A stretch of 43,522 nucleotides of DNA from an uncultured Oscillospiraceae bacterium (lineage in GTDB: Bacteria > Bacillota > Clostridia > Oscillospirales > Oscillospiraceae). Shown piece after piece: positions 41,074 to 43,522 of the stretch. Where the stretch lies: NCBI GenBank assembly GCA_944387635.1, contig CALXFT010000014.1, forward strand, positions 1 through 43,522, read 5' to 3'. The position numbers and the translations under genes were made by a program. The notes under the pieces are model-generated. The model was not told where the DNA came from. It saw only the letters and a program-made list of their open reading frames with translations, and did not search any database. The number at the start of each line of letters is the position of its first letter. Within the stretch, counting starts at the first letter, position 1.

Positions 41074-42028
41074 TTTGATCCAGGTATCCGGTTTAAAAAA
41101 ATACTACCCCATTACCAGCGGTGTATTGAAGCGGGTTACTGGCCACTACAAGGCTGTGGATGATGTGAGCTTTTCCATCGGCTACGGTCAGACCTTCGGT
41201 CTCGTAGGCGAATCTGGCTGTGGTAAGACTACGGTGGGAAAATCCATTCTCCGACTGATCGAGCCCACGGATGGACAGATCCTTCTTGAGGGAAAGGATC
41301 TGCGAGCAATGAACAGCGCACAGTTGCGCAGCGCCCGGAAAGATATGCAAATCATCTTCCAGGATCCTTACAGTTCTTTGAATCCTCGAATGACGGTGAT
41401 GGAGCTGATTTCCGAACCTATGAAGCTGCACAATCTGGCGTCCGGAAGCGAACTGCAAGATCGGGTATGTAACCTGTTGGAAACGGTCGGTCTGAGCCGC
41501 ATCGAAATGAAAAAATATCCCCATGAATTCTCCGGCGGCCAGCGTCAGCGTATCATGATCGCACGAGCCTTATCCGTCCAGCCGAAAATCATCGTCTGTG
41601 ACGAGCCTGTTTCTGCACTGGACGTTTCCATTCAGGCCCAAATTCTGAATCTGATGAAGGAACTGCAGCAAAACCTGGGAATTGCATATTTGTTCATCGC
41701 CCATGGTATGCCTGTGGTAAAGCATATCTCCCATCAGGTGGGTGTCATGTACTTGGGCAAGCTGGTGGAAGTGGCTGACAGTGAGTCTATTTTTAGCAAC
41801 TGTCTCCATCCCTATACCCAGGCCCTTATGTCCGCAGTGCCTATCCCAGACCCGGATGTGAAACGGAAGACCATGATCATCAAAGGAGAGGTGCCCAATC
41901 TGGCTGAGAAGCAAGAGGGTTGCCTGTTTGCTGGCAGATGCTCACGATGCACCGCTCGGTGCAGAGAGGAAGCCCCGATTCTCCGGGAAGTGGAAAGCGG
42001 TCACCAAGTTGCCTGCCACTGTGTTTGA
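41066..42028 (+). CDS. Dpp/Opp-type ABC ATPase, DppF type
   Basis: A 320-residue ATPase. Walker A is GESGCGKTT, the signature [15 protein letters not shown], Walker [13 protein letters not shown]. The switch region reads [12 protein letters not shown] where most members have SHDL, so the usual Asp after the switch His is Gly. The C-terminal Cys motif is [14 protein letters not shown]. The ATG at 41066 has AAGGAGAGGG upstream; the longer frame start is inside dppD. Confidence 0.92.
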   Translation: MDDLIQVSGLKKYYPITSGVLKRVTGHYKAVDDVSFSIGYGQTFGLVGESGCGKTTVGKSILRLIEPTDGQILLEGKDLRAMNSAQLRSARKDMQIIFQDPYSSLNPRMTVMELISEPMKLHNLASGSELQDRVCNLLETVGLSRIEMKKYPHEFSGGQRQRIMIARALSVQPKIIVCDEPVSALDVSIQAQILNLMKELQQNLGIAYLFIAHGMPVVKHISHQVGVMYLGKLVEVADSESIFSNCLHPYTQALMSAVPIPDPDVKRKTMIIKGEVPNLAEKQEGCLFAGRCSRCTARCREEAPILREVESGHQVACHCV

Positions 42029-42044
42029 TTATTTAATACTTTTT

Positions 42045-42073
42045 CTTGATTAAAATATTTAATTTTAATCAAG
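42045..42073 (+). terminator. AT-rich hairpin after the dpp operon
   Basis: A perfect 12-bp stem CTTGATTAAAAT (42045-42056) / ATTTTAATCAAG (42062-42073), 16 bases after the last dpp stop. Its right arm is also the first part of the repeat at 42057-42206. Confidence 0.55.
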
Positions 42074-42206
42074 AAGACACCGCCTTACGGCGTTGTCGAA
42101 TATGTGATTTTCGGAATGGAAAATCACATATTTCAGTCTCATATAATACGCTAATTAAAGTCTTTAATCCGAATTAATTAAAGATTTTAAAAGAGAATCA
42201 GTATAA
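42057..42206 (+). repeat. Three-hairpin composite repeat, copy A
   Basis: About 150 bases that align with the reverse complement of 43305-43453, with about 16 differences by hand count. Internal hairpins: a GC-rich CGCC/GGCG helix, the AATATGTGATTTTC/GAAAATCACATATT-type stem around 42099-42132, and an AT-rich stem with the AAAGATTTTAAAAGAGAATC end. The differences lie mostly in paired or loop positions of the GC stem and of the AT-rich arm. Confidence 0.85.
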
Positions 42207-42244
42207 GATGATCCGTGAAAAAGCATTGAATATAGGAGGAAATT

Positions 42245-43222
42245 ATGTTTAAGATTTTGATTACAGGACGCAATTTTGGAGCAGTCTCCAAGGATGATTA
42301 CAACTATTTCCTGGATCGGGGTTATGAGATCCTTCCCAATCCCTGTGCTGGCCGTGTTCCTTCTGAGGACGAACTGTGCGAAATGATCGTAGATGCCGAT
42401 GCCATCCTGATTGGCAATGACAGAATCACTGCTCGGGTCATGGATCATGCAAAACACCTGAAAGTCATCAACAAGTCTGGTATCGGTGTTGACAATATAG
42501 ACATCCCAGCAGCTACAGCCCGGGGGATTGCTGTGACCAACGTACCTGGTACCACAGCCAATTCAGTGGCTGAACTGGCAATGGGCTTTATCCTGAATAT
42601 CAGCAAGCTTATCACTTATACCAACCGCCGGGTTGTTTCCGGTATGTGGCCCTTGGACCGGGGCAATGACCTTTGCGGCAAGACCCTGGGCATTATCGGC
42701 TTTGGCCGGATTGGCCAGCGAATCGCCAAATTTGCCAATGCATTCGATATGAAGGTCATGGCTTATGACCCCTATTTTAACACGAAGGCTGCGGATTCTT
42801 TGAATGTGCAGCAGGCCACCTTGGATGAAATTACCGAGCAGTGTGACTACATCACCCTGCATGTCCCCAAGACTAGGGAAACGGAAAATCTGTTTGACGC
42901 GGAGCGCATCAGCAGAATGAAGAAGGGCTCCTATCTGATCAACGCAGCTCGGGGTGGCATTGTTGACGAAGATGCTCTGTATGATGCTCTGATGAGAGGC
43001 CACCTGGCTGGTGCTGCAGTGGATGTGCTGGCGCAGGAACCGCCTGTAGAGCGTCCGAAGCTGTATGACTGCGAGAACTTCCTGATCACCTCCCACTCCG
43101 GTGGCAACTCTAATGATTCTGTCGCAATGACTTGTAAGGTCAGCGCAGAAAATATTATTGCGGTTCTTGAGGGCCAGCAGTGCCACAATGTGGTCAATGC
43201 AAAGGAATTGGGACAAAAATAA
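42245..43222 (+). CDS. D-isomer 2-hydroxyacid dehydrogenase (phosphoglycerate dehydrogenase-like)
   Basis: A 325-residue NAD-dependent dehydrogenase. It shows NKSGIGVDNIDI, TTANSVAELAMG, the Rossmann LGIIGFGRIGQRIAKFA, the active Arg in NAARGGIVDEDAL, Glu in LAQEPP and a His in ITSHSGGN. No C-terminal ACT domain, so it is not a classic regulated SerA. ATG with AGGAGG at 6 bases. It stands alone between two inverted copies of the composite repeat, 216 bases after the dpp operon. Its substrate may be a hydroxyacid linked to the upstream cluster. Confidence 0.88.
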   Translation: MFKILITGRNFGAVSKDDYNYFLDRGYEILPNPCAGRVPSEDELCEMIVDADAILIGNDRITARVMDHAKHLKVINKSGIGVDNIDIPAATARGIAVTNVPGTTANSVAELAMGFILNISKLITYTNRRVVSGMWPLDRGNDLCGKTLGIIGFGRIGQRIAKFANAFDMKVMAYDPYFNTKAADSLNVQQATLDEITEQCDYITLHVPKTRETENLFDAERISRMKKGSYLINAARGGIVDEDALYDALMRGHLAGAAVDVLAQEPPVERPKLYDCENFLITSHSGGNSNDSVAMTCKVSAENIIAVLEGQQCHNVVNAKELGQK

Positions 43223-43247
43223 ACCTATCAAAGCAGAGATCATCCAT

Positions 43248-43306
43248 AAAAATCATGCGATAGAAAGGCGCCATTTCGGAGCTATTCTACCGCATGATTT
43301 TTTATT
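43248..43306 (+). terminator. Terminator of the last dehydrogenase gene
   Basis: A 12-bp stem AAAAATCATGCG (43248-43259) / CGCATGATTTTT (43291-43302) with an inner TAGAA/TTCTA helix and a T-rich end. Confidence 0.8.
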
Positions 43307-43453
43307 ATACTGATTCTCTTTTAAAATCTTTAATCATTTCCGATTAAAGATTTTAATTAGAGAATCATATAAGACGGGAATATGTGATTTTCTATTCCGA
43401 AAATCACATATTCGGCAGCGCCGCAAGGCGATGCCTTCTTGATTAAAATTAAA
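43305..43453 (-). repeat. Three-hairpin composite repeat, copy B
   Basis: Inverted partner of 42057-42206. Hairpin 1: GATTCTCT…AGAGAATC (43312-43319 / 43359-43366) continuing as TAAAATCTTTAATC / GATTAAAGATTTTA (43322-43335 / 43342-43355). Hairpin 2: a perfect 14-bp stem 43379-43392 / 43399-43412. Hairpin 3: GGCA-CGCC/GGCG-TGCC at 43414-43435. It runs straight into the 69-bp terminal repeat. Confidence 0.88.
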
Positions 43454-43522
43454 CCTGAATTATTCACGCCACCCAAGATAGTGCGCTGAAGCCATCGACC
43501 CAAACACAATTTGCGGCATATC
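43454..43522. repeat. 69-bp terminal inverted repeat, right copy
   Basis: Exact reverse complement of bases 5-73, directly abutting composite repeat copy B. The left copy has no composite repeat beside it, so the 69-bp module is separable from it. Confidence 0.9.

Noticed and set aside
1-43522. CRISPR arrays, prophage genes, defence islands or intact insertion sequences
   Set aside because: No regularly spaced direct repeats, phage structural genes, cas genes, nucleases of defence type or complete transposases were seen.

Overview
The window looks like a chromosomal contig from an endospore-forming anaerobic Clostridia, most likely an Oscillospirales (Ruminococcaceae/Oscillospiraceae-type) gut bacterium. 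The evidence is a complete spoIIIAA-AH operon, a SipL-like spore-envelope protein, a SpoIIIE/FtsK translocase, an ECF pantothenate transporter with CoaX-type kinase, frequent GTG/TTG starts and Gram-positive style Shine-Dalgarno sites, with fairly GC-rich genes. A kinase closely resembling bifidobacterial NahK fits life on host glycans. No ribosomal or taxonomic marker beyond one tRNA is present, so the placement is inference.

Layout. 0.4-4.7 kb: exported GH3 hexosaminidase-like lipoprotein (-), a DUF1294 membrane protein (-) facing an unknown lipoprotein (+), a WYL regulator (-) divergent from endonuclease IV (+). 5.0-8.1 kb: an FHA-SEDS (FtsW/RodA) fusion and a class B PBP, a peptidoglycan polymerase/transpeptidase pair. 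8.1-13.4 kb: a LIV-type ABC importer operon (binding protein, LivH, LivM, LivG, LivF) behind a strong promoter and a ~260-nt leader containing a small ORF, hairpins and an intrinsic terminator. 13.4-19.1 kb: small Cys/Gly-rich protein, SipL-like protein, a structured intergenic region, a BacA/UppP-like protein lacking key catalytic residues, and FtsK/SpoIIIE. 19.1-23.8 kb: sugar ABC importer (-) divergent from nahK (+). 23.9-26.7 kb: coaBC (-) divergent from panT-coaX (+), i.e. pantothenate uptake and CoA synthesis. 26.8-31.4 kb: spoIIIA operon, then tRNA-Pro(CGG) under a consensus promoter.

31.6-43.5 kb is a more AT-rich accessory segment starting with a decayed IS630-type transposase. It holds an unusual HpcH/HpaI-family aldolase homologue (-) divergent from a D-2-hydroxyacid (glycerate-type) dehydrogenase, a MOFRL glycerate 2-kinase, a KDPG/KHG aldolase, a complete Dpp/Opp-type ABC importer (binding protein, two permeases, two ATPases) and a second 2-hydroxyacid dehydrogenase. 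Together these suggest import and breakdown of a hydroxyacid or sugar acid to glycerate, 2-phosphoglycerate and pyruvate; the substrate is not determinable here.

Non-coding structure is prominent. A perfect 69-bp inverted repeat forms both ends of the window. Two ~150-bp, three-hairpin repeats (about 89% identical, opposite orientation) bracket the last dehydrogenase gene. All three ABC operons carry a perfect or near-perfect hairpin without a U-tract just after the binding-protein gene. The liv leader and the region upstream of the BacA-like gene (with an apparent pseudoknot) are the best candidates for undescribed RNA elements.
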